64,000 bases of DNA from the NCBI GenBank assembly GCA_964017185.1, contig OZ024878.1:18169851-18233850 (forward strand), written 5' to 3'. This DNA comes from Rugalucina vietnamica. Taxonomy: Eukaryota > Mollusca > Bivalvia > Lucinida > Lucinidae. The notes under the pieces are model-generated. The model was not told the DNA's origin, ran no database searches, and worked only from the letters and a program-made list of their open reading frames with translations. Below, piece after piece: positions 11,023 through 24,440 of this stretch (position 1 is its first letter; each line of letters begins with the position of its first letter). The translations under genes and the position numbers were made by a program.

Positions 11023-12609
11023 ATTACAATGTAAACATATCAAAATTATTTTAATGTTTTTATTTTCTTTTTTGTTAACAGTAAAAGTATCTATATGCTG
11101 AATGGGCATGTTTTTGATCGTCGCAATCTTCATGTAATAGAAACGCCTCTAGTATTATATACTGTTTGCATATTTGTATATACAATATGTATACTATATA
11201 TACATTGTACAAGAAAAGATATGACACAAGTGTCATATCAATAGCCTCAATTTTTAATCGCAGTAAGTAACGTATAAGACAAACCGCGCACCGAGCGTGT
11301 GGAAAAATATGCCGCAAATTCAACCAATGTATTTCTATAGAGTCTGACATAGAGATACCTTAATTCAACAAACATCAGAAGCACATCGGAGACACGTAAC
11401 AAACGCATTTAATACATACGTGGTTTGTCAGAAAAGTTCGTGTACACCTTTTATATTTTCAACAGAAAAAGGAATATATCTGCTTGTGCAAAAGTATTTT
11501 ATAAGCAAATATACATGGAATTTTATTGAAATCTGACAAAAAAAAACAAAAAAAAAACAAAAAAAAAAAAAAAAAAAAAACGTCATCTACAGCCTTTTCC
11601 CTGCACTTCCGAACCGAGTGCGGGGCAAAGGTTAACGTCTCTATATGACGTAACTTGACATTTTAAGCCGCCAGCGCGTTATATAATTTTGTTTCAGGGT
11701 GTTTTTTTTAACTAAAGATCCTTGGCTATCAACATTTTTATGTCTGTGTATCCAGCTGTCAAATGCAGATACGCCGTACCAATTCTCGCAAAATTGTTCG
11801 ACCGCCTGTTGAACGTGTGTAACAATTTCTTGCGGCGAGCATGCCAGACAGGTGATCTTCCGTTTATCATCATAGGTGGACTTCTGAGCAGCTGAAAATC
11901 GACTGTGCCACAACTACTGTGAACTAAATAGTAACTGACAGACCGATGACTTTTCTGTTGTTTGTAACATTTTCATCGTATCGTGGGTGCTTTCCTTAAC
12001 GAAACATACAATCGGCGTCGGCTGTTCTCCGACGTCAAATTACGCCATTATTTCAAACAGATTTTTCGGTCTGCTTCTGATTTTTTTTCACATCAAACTA
12101 CACTGCCGCCAAGTCGGAACCTTTCTGAAACTGAAGTCAGTGTTATATGGTTTTAGGACGAACTATTTTACAGTAATGTTATAACATATTTAAGTGCCGT
12201 TTTACAGGGAAAAAACACAATATGATAATCGTCACATTTTATTGACGTTTTGGCACCTGTCCCGCGTGGCCCTACGTACGCTTAAGTAGAAAATATGTCA
12301 TATTTAACGTGTTGATACTTCGAATTGAAACAAATTCCTCAAATATGCTCATAAGATATTGCTGCTTATATTTATACAAAAACTAAAACTTAAACAACAG
12401 CACTTTACTTTTCCTGCTATCCAAGGTGTCCATAAACCTCGTACATATGTGCTTTCTGTACGCTTGGTTTGATACGCGGCTATACTGTATTGTGTGCTTA
12501 ACATAACTGTGGCATAACACAAAAGTAATCCAAAATTTTCAGCATGCTGAGATTATTATACGATCTGTACACACCTTAGACACACGCTAATCATTTGTGA
12601 CTGCTAATT
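11023..12609. other. Unassigned DNA
   Basis: Contains A-rich 11538-11580 and a weak match at 11112-11190 to the 'gatcgttggaatctc..agaaacgctc' landmark of the tandem units. No exon supported. Confidence 0.45.
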
Positions 12610-12930
12610 ACACCATAGAGACTACGGGCCACCGCCCATTCGGGCCTAAAGAAATAGATATAGGCTACTTGTGCCTCCAGGTAAAGCTAAATACACTGCT
12701 GACTGACCATCTGATTACTGGTAAACCGCGCTTGTCTGAGCCTGCCGAGGGAACATTTCAAGTCAAACCATCCATACGTATAAGCCTTTTGTGTCTTAGT
12801 TGGATAGTTATATTTCAAGCACTTGTTGGATGTCATGACACCCTCATTGTCCTGTAAAATGGAGGCAACATCCAATCATGACCTTAGCTGTTGACTGGGA
12901 CGTAAAACATCAATTCAAACAAACAAATCG
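12610..12930 (+). repeat. SINE-like repeat
   Basis: 'gggcctaaagaaatag..cttgtgcctccag', 'accatctgattact', then tail 'gaccttagctgttgactggg' and 'aaacaaacaaa'. Same family as 59779-60056. The head also occurs in array units at 16805, 20371 and 30009. Confidence 0.6.
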
Positions 12931-13385
12931 CGCCAAGAGGTTGCAAAAGTGGTCGGAGATTTTCCCATACTTCCATGTTGTGGTTTTATTAGATTCTAGT
13001 AATTGATAAGCCGTAAGTCCTATACTATAGGTAATTAAAGTTTAAGAAGCAAATTTTCTTTTTCAGCGTGTTGAGATTTTTTCATACGCCAGGGTCGCGT
13101 TTGTCATGTACGCTAATGTGCGACTGCACTTTTCAAGATTGACGTGTATGTATGGGTATGGGTATATACTTAGAGGATATTTTACTTTTTTAAGTTGAAT
13201 ACCAAATATATTTAATCATCGAGTGTGTTGATTTTGTACATTTTCCCATTGAAGAGACAGGCAGTGAAAATGCAAAACAAAAAAAAAATATTGAAAACAC
13301 AAATATTTTTGGTACATGCTTCCATACGTTCTAAATAAAAAATTTAAGAAAATGAACACCGATACTTTATATCATTCAATAATAT

Positions 13386-13548
13386 TTGATTGATTGGGGT
13401 TTAACGTCCCACCAACAGCTAAGGTCATATGGAGACGGGACCTCGGTGTATAGTCTCAATCCGAAGGACTGGAGAAGCCCGGGATCGGACCTGCGACCCC
13501 TGGTTTACAAGGCAAGTGGCTTAACCACTGCGCCACGGAGGCTTCTTT
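13386..13548 (-). mobile_element. tRNA-derived SINE with 12-bp target duplication
   Basis: On the minus strand: head GCCTCCGTGGCGCAGTGGTT, B-box-like GGTCCGATCCC, tail 'gggacgttaaaccccaatca'. ATTCAATAATAT flanks it at 13374-13385 and 13549-13560. Tail like mollusc V-SINE/RUDI-type elements (recollection). Confidence 0.85.
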
Positions 13549-13605
13549 ATTCAATAATATAAAGTATTGATGTTCATTTTCTTAATTTTTTAAAGTCTTA
13601 AATAA

Positions 13606-13948
13606 CGGAGGTTAGGTACCTGTAAAACCGGTTTAAGCCCGCCAGTAACTTTGTGTTACTGATCGTTCCAAGTCGATACTTCTGTAGTGGTTCTTTTTGT
13701 TTTATGTCTTGGTGTTTAAAAATTTTTTGTGCTGTTGGCGCCTTATGTATGTTTTCATATTTTTAGTTAAGTTAAGGTAACTGAGTGGCCACCTATTGGG
13801 AAAATAGCTGCTCATTCGGCTTACGATATGTTTCATGGTATAAGTAACTGATTGTTAGTTTGGTTTTTTTCCCACCTCGGTTTTTGGAGTGGGAATCTTT
13901 TTCTGATTGCGCCTTTTCCTGATCTTTGCCTACTTGTACTTTTTTAAA
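13606..13948 (+). mobile_element. Family L 5'-truncated copy inside element P
   Basis: 343 bases with the family 3' end, inserted between 'taaataacggag' and 'ggcgttaaaatttc'. The uninterrupted paralogue is at about 8868-8905. Confidence 0.75.
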
Positions 13949-14080
13949 GGCGTTAAAATTTCTGATGTGAAACACTTTTAATGACGTCAAGTGAATGGAA
14001 ACGTTAGAAGCTATCAGAAATTTACAGTTAAAATATCGGCTGATATCAATCACTTGTGAAAATCATCAGATATCTCAACA

Positions 14081-15167
14081 TACACTTTACATAATTTACA
14101 CCTATGTATTACATTTATCTTTTTGTCGTTGAAGATACGGTCATACATCATTTCAAATTCAATATTTGATAATGCAACATTCATCTGTCTGGGCCTACCA
14201 GTTATCGCCAGTACTGAACAACTTTTTTCAGCGTACTGCTAAATAGACTCCATAGAAAGGAAGAATAAAAACGAGTTAAGAAAAATAATAATCTAAAAAT
14301 AGTTGCCATTATCGGTTGGTTTCCCGTTATCAGGTTTATGTTATATGTAAATATATTCGGAATAGGAACCAGTGCAATGCTTAATCGATACCGAATCATT
14401 TTCCCACCCTTGATTACTAGAAAAAGAAAGAGAGTCAGGCAATCTCGGCTTCATTCGTACCTTCGAGGTTATCATAAAAAAACTATTGAAGTGACCACGG
14501 CAGTGTAGCGCTAAATACAAACCGCGATGAACTATTATTATTATGAAGAACAGACAGGCACTACAGGCATAATCAATGATCGAAATCATGTCTTAAGCAT
14601 GTTGTTTATAGATTAGAAACCGAAATAACAATTTGTATCGAAATAATTGGGGACGAATATGCCTAAGGCTTGCAAAGACCACAGACTGATGAACGCCGAC
14701 CGAATTACTACCCATGGCCTCTAAGCATTCTTTTTAATTTGAAGCGTTAGTAACTTTCAAACTTTTAAGTGTCCCAGTTGACAAAACAATCAAATTACTT
14801 TTTGAATGTCTACAGCTTTACATCGTAAAATAATCATATTGACGAATAAACAATATTTTAAAACCGGACTTCTTTTTTTCTCGGATGGATATCTATATGG
14901 GCCTTTTCCATTACATTATAGCTATAGAATAGTACATTGAAGGGTTGAGGCTATAAAAATAGGGAGGAGAATTACATGTATCATTGCGAAAAACGACCAT
15001 AAATGAATCAATGCCTTTCTTGCCTTCCTACAGAGTGTTCAATACTGCATAACGAAAGTTTAATGGGTTTGAGCCGACATGCTCGTGTTTTTTTTTTTTT
15101 TTTTTGTTTTTTTTTTCAGAGCGTTTTCCACACGACGTGTCCTATAATGTTTAAAAGAGTATTACAT
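14081..15167. other. Unassigned DNA before the tandem array
   Basis: Nothing supported; a T tract at 15090-15117. The last 50 bases resemble the end of a tandem unit. Confidence 0.45.
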
Positions 15168-17147
15168 TTCTAATAAAAGGCACAACTTAATAATGTTGTC
15201 AAGTGATTTATCAATCGGCTTTTAGTAAGCGAATCACGGTGAGTCTCTTATCTGACGATTAACTCAAGTGCTCAGACATCTAATGTCTAGATGTCACTTA
15301 AGCAACTCAGAACTTTTGATATAAATATGTAGCAGAACCTACATTGTGTAAGTCATTCTGTAAGTCTGCGAGAAGCGCTCGCAGGCAACGCGGAAAAAAG
15401 ATGGAATGTTTGCAAGTTGATGGTTCTGCTATATACTTGTAGCAAAATTTTGGGTGTTAGATTGCTAGTATGTCCTCTAATCAAAAATAAAGATTTTATG
15501 CTTATCAAAGTTTGAGTAGTATATATTTCGATACCACAAACTGTGGCATAGAGCACAAAGAGCATTTGATCGTTGGAATCTCAATGCAATAGAAACGCTC
15601 TAGTCTAATATTATGATACAGCTTCCACTATTGGTCAATAACTCTTATGCTTTCTCAGCCATGCGTTATTAATTGTCTTTGAATGGTAATAGCCTTTTCA
15701 GTGAAACTTTATTATTACTATCGAATGCATTTATTCATCTTGTCTGGGAAAATGGACTGCAGCAGCAACAGACGTGATTGAAAGCTTCTTATTGATCATG
15801 ATTTAGCTTGATAGGCGGTGAACATCATAGGCACAATTGTTTAATGTCGTGACCTGCTTTGTTCAGTTTACCTATCCAGTTTAATGAAACAAGAAACCAA
15901 GCGTCGACTTTCACACGACAAGTTTACTTACTTTTGTTCTAGCCGTGCTGCGTTCGTCGGCTCAAAACGTGGTGAGGTAAAGTCTGTTAAATTTTCAAAC
16001 AAATATGATTATGTCATTATGTAAATAGCGGAATATGTCCTTTTTCAAATATGTTTAGGTACCTACATGTAGACTCCTAACATTTTATTTGTTTGCCCTT
16101 TATCATTAATTGACTAGTTAGAGGTTCACCACATACATGTACCTGTAACTTGAACCGGTTTAAGAACACATCCTCTTACATCAAATGTTTTACAAAGTTG
16201 ACGTGCAAAGGCATAAATTAAAAAAAAATGCGTTATCAGTGTACATGTAACTACTATCCATACATCATCTTCCAGACGTTTTTCAAAATCTCACTTTTCG
16301 AAGATGCATCAAGCAAACGTATGACACTGCCACATTTTTGCACCCCAAGAGTCAAAAAGTGCCGCGAAAATCGGTTCACTGAGACAAATATTATTCCAAC
16401 ACTGCTTCCAAAGGATCTAACATTTATTTTATTGGTGTTAATACGAATATTGTGTTTTCAATGGTGTTTAAGTAAAGTGAACCATATCGGCAATCATTTG
16501 AGCAAATCATAACAAGCCTGATGAGAGGCTAATGGTTAGTTGTCAATTTAGCGATTCGGTAATGTGCGCGAATGATGTACTGTCATGCGGTCGCTTAGAA
16601 ATTGATATATGGGAACAAATACAGAAAGCTTCAGAAACAGAGCCGATGATTGTTATATGTTTTTATTCATGTATGTAGAATTCCAAATACTAGTCTGCTA
16701 AACGTCAATCTGAACAAGAGGGTGAAAAAGGAAACGAATAAAATAAAATACTTTGAAATATCCTAGAAGACGCCTATTTGACGGACGTTACACAGGGAAG
16801 AATACCATTTAGGCCGTGAGAAATAGATAAACCTCTTGTGCCTTCAGGCAAAGCTTATAAACGATCGATCATCTGATCAGTTGGATCTGAGCCTGCCAAA
16901 AACAAGTGGTATATACGAATTTATAAGCTTTTATTGTTTATTTGGTTTCCATTTCGCATGTTGGGTAGAAGTCCTTCATGGAGGTAACGTCATGACATGA
17001 CTCTCTAGCAGTCCTTATCTTACCGATACCGAATAGGTTAAGCACGGTCTACTTTCATGTGTACACTAAGGCATTAAACGGGACGCTTGTCATCCAGCTG
17101 TTAATTTTATTTGTCAAATCATTTGTACTTCTTTTCGACACACATCT

Positions 17148-17218
17148 GCATCGGTGGTTCAGTGGTAGAATGCTCGCCTGCCACGCGGGCGGCCCGGGTT
17201 CGATTCCCGGCCGATGCA
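17148..17218 (+). tRNA. tRNA-Gly(GCC), array unit A
   Basis: Complete cloverleaf: acceptor GCATCGG/CCGATGC, A box TGGTTCAGTGG, anticodon loop TGCCACG, B box GGTTCGATTCC, discriminator A, no intron. No T4 run follows immediately, unlike the sister copies. Confidence 0.92.
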
Positions 17219-17504
17219 ATGAACGGTAATTTAAACCAACCAACTGGACAATTATTTTGTTTCCTAAGTATTCTTAAAGGCCAATTTTCTTTGCCATAGA
17301 TTCATTCTCATCAGACGATTAGCTTTTTTATCATGTCTATGATGATCTTCACCGTTGTGTTCTCCATTAATAGTACTTCGTCTGAGACTGGATATTTTGT
17401 GATGCCGCGTCTCGTCGAATTCCTTTTCTGAGAAAAAATGTGACTTTATCTCTTTTTTTTTTCTTGATCAACTATCATCTGCTCTTTTCTTTCATTGATT
17501 TCAG

Positions 17505-17640
17505 CATCCCAGTTTTGCAAAGTCGTCTTCGTCATGGAAGTGCTATGGCAAAGTTGTTTGCATCTCGTTCGAATCTCCAAGGATATCGAACCGATTACAT
17601 GCATCAGTTCTTATCTCAGTGTTCTTTATCTAAGGATTAA
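17505..17640 (+). CDS. Exon-like conserved segment downstream of tRNA-Gly, unit A
   Basis: Follows a strong acceptor (tttctttcattgatttcag). The open frame reads ...RLRHGSAMAKLFASRSNL... and ends at TAA 17638. The same frame is open in units B and C with mostly conservative replacements. No upstream exon or family could be recognised, so this may be a paralogous terminal exon or a non-coding repeat. Confidence 0.3.
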
Positions 17641-18050
17641 TACTAATTTGTAGCTTTCATCAATTTGTAGGTATGGCCCATCCCTTTTTTCATTAATATG
17701 CATACTGTTCTTAAAGGGTCTCAGTTTTATTTTTATTCATTGGACGATAAAAAAAAACTATTAGGCTGTTTTAATGTGTGTGAAGCTTGGAGAAAAATAT
17801 ACATATTCATGCTTTTTTTCAGTTTTCAAAAATAAGATAATGACTTGACTTTCATCTGTACCGGTTTGTCTTGACATGTATTTAAATGTTAAGAAAGATA
17901 TGATATATATTTTTTCTAATAAAAGGCTCAACTTAGCGATGTTGTTGTCAAGTGATTTATCAATCGGCTTTCAGTAAGTGAATCATAGCGAGTCTTATAT
18001 TAACTCGAGAGCTCAGACATCTGATGTCTAGATGTCACTTAAGAACTCGG

Positions 18051-18331
18051 CATTACGAAAACTTGCCCATGCAATATACAGAAATTTTTTGAGCTTTGAA
18101 AATTAAAAAGAAATCAGCTGAAAATTTTTGATATTTTTTCTTATTTTTGCTCAAAACATAGATTGTGGGTACACGTTAGAACCGCCTCGCCGAGGCGGTT
18201 CTAACGAGTACCCACAACCTTTGTTTTGGAGCAAAAATAAGAATAACAGGTATACCCCTGCAAACCCCAGTTTTACTATATAAAAGTGGGGTTTAAGTGG
18301 GTAAATATTGCACGGACTTGTTTTCCTGATG
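18051..18331 (+). mobile_element. Family M MITE, private to unit B
   Basis: Complete copy in the 'gatgtcacttaagaactc..gatgggatcgtaattgg' context. Units C (about 25670) and D (about 32143) show the empty site. Confidence 0.88.
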
Positions 18332-19200
18332 GAATGGGATCGTAATTGGATGTAGTTGCCTTTTTAACTGTTACATTATTACATATTTTAGTCTGGTTAT
18401 TCGTTTCTTCCGCATGTGCTCTTTCCGAGGTGTTGAATCTTTACCTAGAGGTACATTTTTGTACGGGTGGCGTTCGCTTTTCGATCTCGCATCAAACTAA
18501 GTTTTACTACTCAGTAACCATTATGATTATTATCAATAACATATTTCGGCCCGCGATAAGGGTATAATTCCGGTTTTGCATGTTTATTTGATTTTGTTTA
18601 ACCATGTTTCTTCGACGTCTGTCACGATTCACTATGATTCGTTTCTTAAAGCCAAATGAAAAGTACTTCCAGCATTTTTGCATGAATTCGCTTTTAAGGT
18701 TACAAGAACGAAATTGTTTAACTTTTGAAACTTATGTCGTAAAATGAAAGGCCTTCTTTAACGTTTTGGTCTGTTGCTGTCGACAAACAACTGCCATCTT
18801 TCCCCGTCGTTCGTGATCACATAGTACAAATGGCATTTGATCGTTGGAATTTCCAGGCACTAGAAACGCTCTCGTCTAATTTTATATACTGTTAACATAT
18901 TTGGTCGATAACTCTTATGGTTGCTCAGCCATGTGTTATTAATTGTCTTTGAATGGTAATAGCATTTCCAGTGAAACTTTATTATTACTATCGAATGCAT
19001 TTATTCTTTTTGTCTGGGATAATGGACTGCAGCAGCAACAGACTTGATTGAACGCTTCTTATTGATCATGATTTAGCTTGATCGGCGGAGAACATCAGAG
19101 GCATTTCAAACAAACACACCTCCAATTGTTTAATGTCGTGACCTGCTTTGTTCAGTTTACCTGTCCAGTTTGATGAAACATGGAACCGAAAGTCGACTTT

Positions 19201-19818
19201 GTTTATTCATTTAGTTGGTTGGGGCCGGAGCTTCTTGTCTGTTGCTTGGCCCACCGGGGTCCAACTGGTGGTTTTCTTTTGCTCCGGAGTTAGTAGGTTA
19301 TTCGGCGCCCAGGGATCTCCATCGTCGGGCAGCTTACTCAATCTGTGAGTCCTTGTTTTTGATTCATCAGGATGTTTATCATGATTTATTTGTTTGTTCT
19401 TGATGATTCATTGACTAGTTAGAGATTCACCACGAGGACCGAAGAACTTACTAAATGTTATGAACCACTGCAGAAGCTGAGGGTGAGGTTAGGATCCTGT
19501 AAAACCGGTTTAAGCCCGCCAGTTACTTTGTGTTACTGATCGTTCCAAGGCGATACTTCTGTGGTGGTTCTTTTTGTTTTATGTCTTGGTGTTTAAAATT
19601 TTTTGTGCTGTTGGCGCCTTATGTATGTTTTCATATTTTTAATTAAGTTAAGGTAACTGAGTGGCCACCTATTGGGAAAATAGCTGCTCATTCGGCTTAC
19701 GATATGTTTCATGGTATAAGTGCCTGATTGTTGGTTTGGTTTTTTCCCACCTCGGTTTTTGGAGTGGGAATCTCTTTCTGATTGCGCCTTTTCCTGATCT
19801 TTGCCTACTTGTACCTTT
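19201..19818 (+). mobile_element. Family L copy private to unit B
   Basis: Interrupts 'aagtcgacttt/gac.tac'. The empty site is in unit D at about 33010-33025. Starts within 'ttcatttagttggttgg' and ends 'ttgtacctttt'. Confidence 0.8.
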
Positions 19819-21084
19819 TGACTTACATGCACGCATGAAGGACACGGCATGCATTGGGTAACAGACTAAGACGGACTGCAAGGTTCCTCCGCTCTTTGCC
19901 TAAGCCTTAAGCAAATGTAGTTGTCTAAGCATTGTCATCACGCATTAGTTTCTCTCGGGTCGTCATGGTGTTCACAGGAATGGCGTGTTTTCAATAATGG
20001 TTAAGTAAAGTGACCTGTATCGGCAGTCATTTAAACCAATCATAACGAGCCCAGTAAATGACAGACCGTTTACTCCAGGCTAATGGTTAGTTGTCAACTA
20101 AGCGATTCGGTAATGTGCGCGAATTATGTACTGCCATGCGGTCGCTTAGAAATTGATATATGGGAACAAACGTGAACACAGAAAGCTTCAGAAACAGAGC
20201 CGTTTTTATTCATGTATGTAGAATTCCAAATACTTGTCTGCAAAATGTCAGTCTGAACAAGAAGGTGAAAAAGGAAGCGAATAAAATAAAACTAAAGACT
20301 GTGGGTTTAAATTGTTAGTACTTGGAAATATCCTAAGGGACGACTGTTTGACGAACGTTACATAGGGAAGAATACCATTTAGGCCGTGAAAAATGGATAA
20401 ACCTCTTGTGCCTCCAGGCAAAACGATCGACCATCTGATCACTCGTTGACCGCTTAGATCTGAGCCTGCCCAGAACAAGTGGTATAGTCAAACCATCCAT
20501 ACACACTGATAGGCTTATATTGTGTATTTGCAACCGGAACTATAGTCGTATTTCAATATAGGCACATAAGCGAGCAATCGATTTCACTAGCGCTCAGGTA
20601 AATTTACGGAGACTCTCCGATAATATCCGATATTGGCCGGCGATATTCGATTATCATTCGGCTAATCTGTCCAGGTAATGTCAGTGTTGCCTGGGGACAG
20701 TTGTTTTAGGGATTAAAGATTTCATCGCTTTACTTTAGCAGCTTTCTCTGCAGCTTTCTCTGTGTGAAAACTTGATTATAAAAGACTAAATGCATGACGC
20801 AGGGACCGGGGGTATTCATCTGCTACCCCCATGTCACTTCGGATGATATTATATAGGATATAACAGAGAACCAACGTAAACAAAATCATTCGTCTTGCAG
20901 ACGCGGACACGCCTTTGCATTTTCAAGATGATTTAAGAAGCTTCATTAGTTGTTTGTAACCTTATATGGAGTATAAACGTGTTGTTCCCCTTTAAAAAAT
21001 ATTTGCTCAGTAGTTATCATATTGTTAAAAATAAATTTAGAAGGCTATCAGGATCCGAATGTGAAAGACACATATAAAATAATA

Positions 21085-21366
21085 CATTACGAAAACATGC
21101 CCATGCAATATACAGAGATTTTTAAAGTTGTAAAAAATAAAAAAAAAAATCAGTAGAAAAATCTCAATATTTTTCTTATTTTTGCTCAAAACATAGATTG
21201 TGGGTACACGTTAGAACCGCCTCGGCGAGGCTGTTCTAACGAGTACCCACAATCTATGTTTTGGAGCAAAAATAAGAAAAATAGGTATACCCCTGCAAAC
21301 CCCAGTTTTGCTATATAAAAGTGGGGTATAAGGGGGTAAATATTACACGGACATGTTTTCCTGATG
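21085..21366 (+). mobile_element. Family M MITE
   Basis: Complete copy with palindrome centre cctcggcgagg. Flanked by ATA on both sides, a possible 3-bp target duplication. Confidence 0.85.
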
Positions 21367-21602
21367 ATACGTTTTTCTTTATATAGAAATTAAATGTAAT
21401 TCGCGCCAAATAAATGAATTTAGAATATTTATACATTTTCGCTGGGTAAAAAAAAACTTTGATATTCACAGTTTATATATCATGAAAGATATAACCGGGC
21501 GGTGATGACCTGCACAGCGCTGAAACACCATTTTCCACCGGTTATTCTTCTTATCCAAGTATGCAGTTCAACCTTGATACAGTTTTAATGATAAACAATC
21601 TG

Positions 21603-21660
21603 GTCTTTGTCTGACATGGTCAGAAATGCCGACCAGAGAGTAGGTTTTCACGCTTTGCTG
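21603..21660 (-). mobile_element. Family E fragment
   Basis: Decayed end segment: 'tttgtctgacatggtcagaaatgccgaccag..ggttttcacg'. Confidence 0.4.
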
Positions 21661-22045
21661 ATTATAAGGTAGTTAAAACGATCATCATGGATGACTAGAT
21701 CAGGGGTTAACACCTGACATCCAGCCTATTTAGGCTGTCGCCGCAAGGTATTAAAGGCACGCTTCTTATAAAAACATTCTCACATGATAATTTGGCAGCG
21801 TCATAGGAAAGCTGTTTTGACAGACAAAACTGATTCTGCATATTAGGCAGGCTACTCTCAGCCAAGTCTGCATATAGAGATTTAGATTCTTAAAACGAAA
21901 TTTCATGTTTAATTAAACTACATTTTTGTTTTGTTAATTTAAAAGCACCATGCGGTGTAAACCTAACATGCCTCAATAAATACAAACGGTTTATTTTCTA
22001 TGGCAGGTCAAGAAACAATCGCATGTACAAGAATAAAACACCAAA

Positions 22046-22178
22046 TGGGCCTTCGCATGAGAAAACAAGTTTGGTTTCCGACCAGGTCAGGCACAAACCG
22101 GCCTGTACAGTCACAGAAGCAGGCTAGAAGTTTAAAATTTCGTATTTAAGCGAAAACAAAGACGCGGAAACTTGCCAT
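22046..22178 (+). mobile_element. Family E partial copy
   Basis: Left half from 'cgcatgagaaaacaag' through 'cgacca(g)gtcaggcacaaaccgg' to 'gcgaaaacaaagacgcgg'. The right half is missing. Confidence 0.65.
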
Positions 22179-22237
22179 TTTCATTGAGAATTATCTCAAA
22201 TTATTTCTTTGTCGTCAAGGATTTCATATATCGCATA

Positions 22238-22238
22238 T

Positions 22239-22294
<56 letters not shown>

Positions 22295-22325
22295 AATGAA
22301 TGAATGAATGAATGAATGAATGAAT
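22238..22325. repeat. Compound microsatellite (GAAA)n-(GAAT)n
   Basis: About 14 GAAA units pass directly into about 7 TGAA units. Confidence 0.93.
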
Positions 22326-23938
22326 GCGCATTTCACGAATCCGTAATAACATATATTTAGGTTGATAAATGTAGGAGTCTTCTCTACTACGATACATGTA
22401 TAATGATTAAATGTTTTTGTTTCGTGTCAAAATGCTTTGAGAAAGATGTTAAAAAATAGATTTTAAATATCTTTGAATTCTTCACCTTGATTAAATAAAG
22501 CATGCATAATGTGTTATGGCACAGTGTCATCACCATGCACCGCTTTCGGTAAATGAGTACTAGTAATTATACTCGTTCGGTTTGCTCAATTATATCTCGA
22601 GTATGTGCGAAATACGTAAGTTAAATGGATTACATGTAATTTGATTTCTTTAATTGTTGTCGGAATTCAACTGTTCATGCGATGATCGCTTTAAACGTTT
22701 ATGTTTGATGTTTTTGTTCTTCAATTAAAGGTTATAAAAGATGCTATTTTGTTGGGATTGACTTTGAATGACAGATATCGAGCACTCGTCCTGTTGCGGA
22801 TTACAGCATCTAAAGAAAAATACAAATACCTCATGAAATAATTATAAAAAAGATTCTCATAAAAATAAAATGATAAATTAAATGAGTAGAACATGATTGC
22901 GAATTTAACACAGTGTCATTACTAATTGACATTATGCAATCATGAGCGAGTTGACATCTGTGTTTTCAATTCGGCATCTACTGCCGAAAAGGGAGAAAAA
23001 AATATGGTAAAGTTTAATGTTTTATTTCTGCAAAACATCACTCTCTAACTTAAGCCTATTAATTTATCCATATAAAATTCTTTATTACACTATCAGTCAT
23101 CAAATACATTTCATTTTCATATTAGAGCAATAATCTTCGCCCACGGCATTAATGCCTGGAAATTTAGTCGGGTCTTATCGGTGCATTTTACGGATACTCA
23201 CGGAAATTCCAGATAGAAAATAATATTTATTATTTTTTTGGTCAATGCTCAAACAGACCAAATTATCGTTGAGCTCCAAAAATAAAAAATACACCAGATT
23301 AAAGTATAATATTTCTACTACATTGGACCGTTTGTGACGCCTAACATTTATGTAAAATTATTGCTTAAAATTGTTGCTGAAGTCATGTACCTAGGCGTAT
23401 TTAACCGCGTTTTACGGAAATTTTGCTATACATTTAATTAAATTTCGTACAACAAGACGGCCGTCCCAAAACAGACCATTTTATAATAGCGCTACGTCAA
23501 AAATTTAAAAACTGTGGTAAAGATAAGGAATTATACTTTCTAACGCCGTTCGTGATATAAAAATATCATAAGAAATAAGAAAGTTACCAAGTGTTAAATA
23601 TTTTTTCCCTATATGTTTTATACAATTTATTGGCCAATACCTGTAGAAGTGCTAGTACGAGTAAAGTACCCCATGGGTTGGTTATATAACAAGTCCATTT
23701 CGAATGCTAGGTAGAAGTCAAGTTTCATGGAGGCAAAGTCACGACATTTCCAGTCCTTATCTTACTGATATCTTTTGGGTTAAGCATACCTATCTATCTA
23801 TCTCTGTGTACTGCCATACGCCCTCGCGGACATTCTACGCATGATTTATTATCATGTCAAAAAGTGTACTAGGACGCTTGTCATCCAGTTGTGCATCTTT
23901 TTTGTCAAATTGGTTTTACTACTATTTGTCGTACATCT

Positions 23939-24009
23939 GCATCGGTGGTTCAGTGGTAGAATGCTCGCCTGCCACGCGGGCGGCCCGGGTTCGATTCCCG
24001 GCCGATGCA
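23939..24009 (+). tRNA. tRNA-Gly(GCC), array unit B
   Basis: Identical to the unit A copy over the mature region, with a TTTT run directly after it as Pol III terminator. The upstream 'gtttgtcgtacatct'-type flank is shared with unit C. Confidence 0.93.
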
Positions 24010-24299
24010 ATTTTAATTTGTCTCTTGTAGAATTCAACAATGAACGGTACTTCAAACCCACTAGACATTCTTAAATACCAATGCTCTTTGCCAAAGATTC
24101 ATTCTCATCAATCAGTTTGCTTTATTTGTCATGTCTATGATAATCTTCTCCATTGTGTTCTCTATTAATGGTACTTCGTATGAAACTGACTATTTTGTGA
24201 TTCCGCGTCTCGTCAAATTCCTTTTCTCAGAAAATTTGTTTTTTGCTTTTTATTTTTCCCTGATCAACTATCATCCGCTCTTTTTTTCGTTGATTTCAG

Positions 24300-24440
24300 C
24301 ACCCCAGTTCGACAGTGTCGTCTTCGTCATCGACGTGCTATCGCTCAGTTGTTTGCACCTCGTTCTAATCTCAAAGGGAATCGGACCGAATTCATTCATC
24401 AATTCTCATCCGAGTGTTCTTTATTTAAGGATTGCATTTC
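24300..24440 (+). CDS. Exon-like conserved segment, unit B
   Basis: Counterpart of 17505-17640, acceptor tttcgttgatttcag. The conserved frame contains LFAPRSNLKGNRTEF and continues past the position of the unit A stop. Confidence 0.28.

Larger units (their letters stand above)
13168..14080 (+). repeat. Element P, copy 2, interrupted twice
   Basis: Lacks the second palindrome arm. Interrupted by a SINE (13386-13548) and a LINE 3' end (13606-13948), both absent from copy 1. Confidence 0.65.
15168..17912 (+). repeat. Tandem unit A (about 2.7 kb)
   Basis: Landmarks in order: 'ttctaataaaagg' start; 'gatgtcacttaag' at about 15290; 'catttgatcgttggaatctc' at about 15562; 'gacctgctttgttcagttta' at about 15850; 'gcgattcggtaatgtgcg' at about 16550; 'accatttaggccgtga' at about 16805; tRNA-Gly; exon-like segment. 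The shortest unit. Parts around 16085-16160 hold a deleted LINE remnant also present in unit C. Confidence 0.8.
20560..23670. other. Stretch private to unit B
   Basis: Outside the MITEs and the microsatellite listed, no gene is visible. Ends where homology with unit C resumes ('ggttggttatataacaag'). Confidence 0.5.

Noticed and set aside
17055..17243. Minus-strand frame with HRPGIEPGPPAWQASILPLNHRC (also at 23852-24061)
   Set aside because: Antisense of the tRNA-Gly gene, a common artefact in predicted proteins.
19215..19403. Frames such as MVGAGASCLLLGPPGSNW (19215, 39333) and relatives on both strands
   Set aside because: Readings of the LINE 3'UTR; not conserved as protein between copies.
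20621..20660. Inverted 'gataatatccgatattgg..gcgatattcgattatc'
   Set aside because: Imperfect, short and without a second copy in the window.
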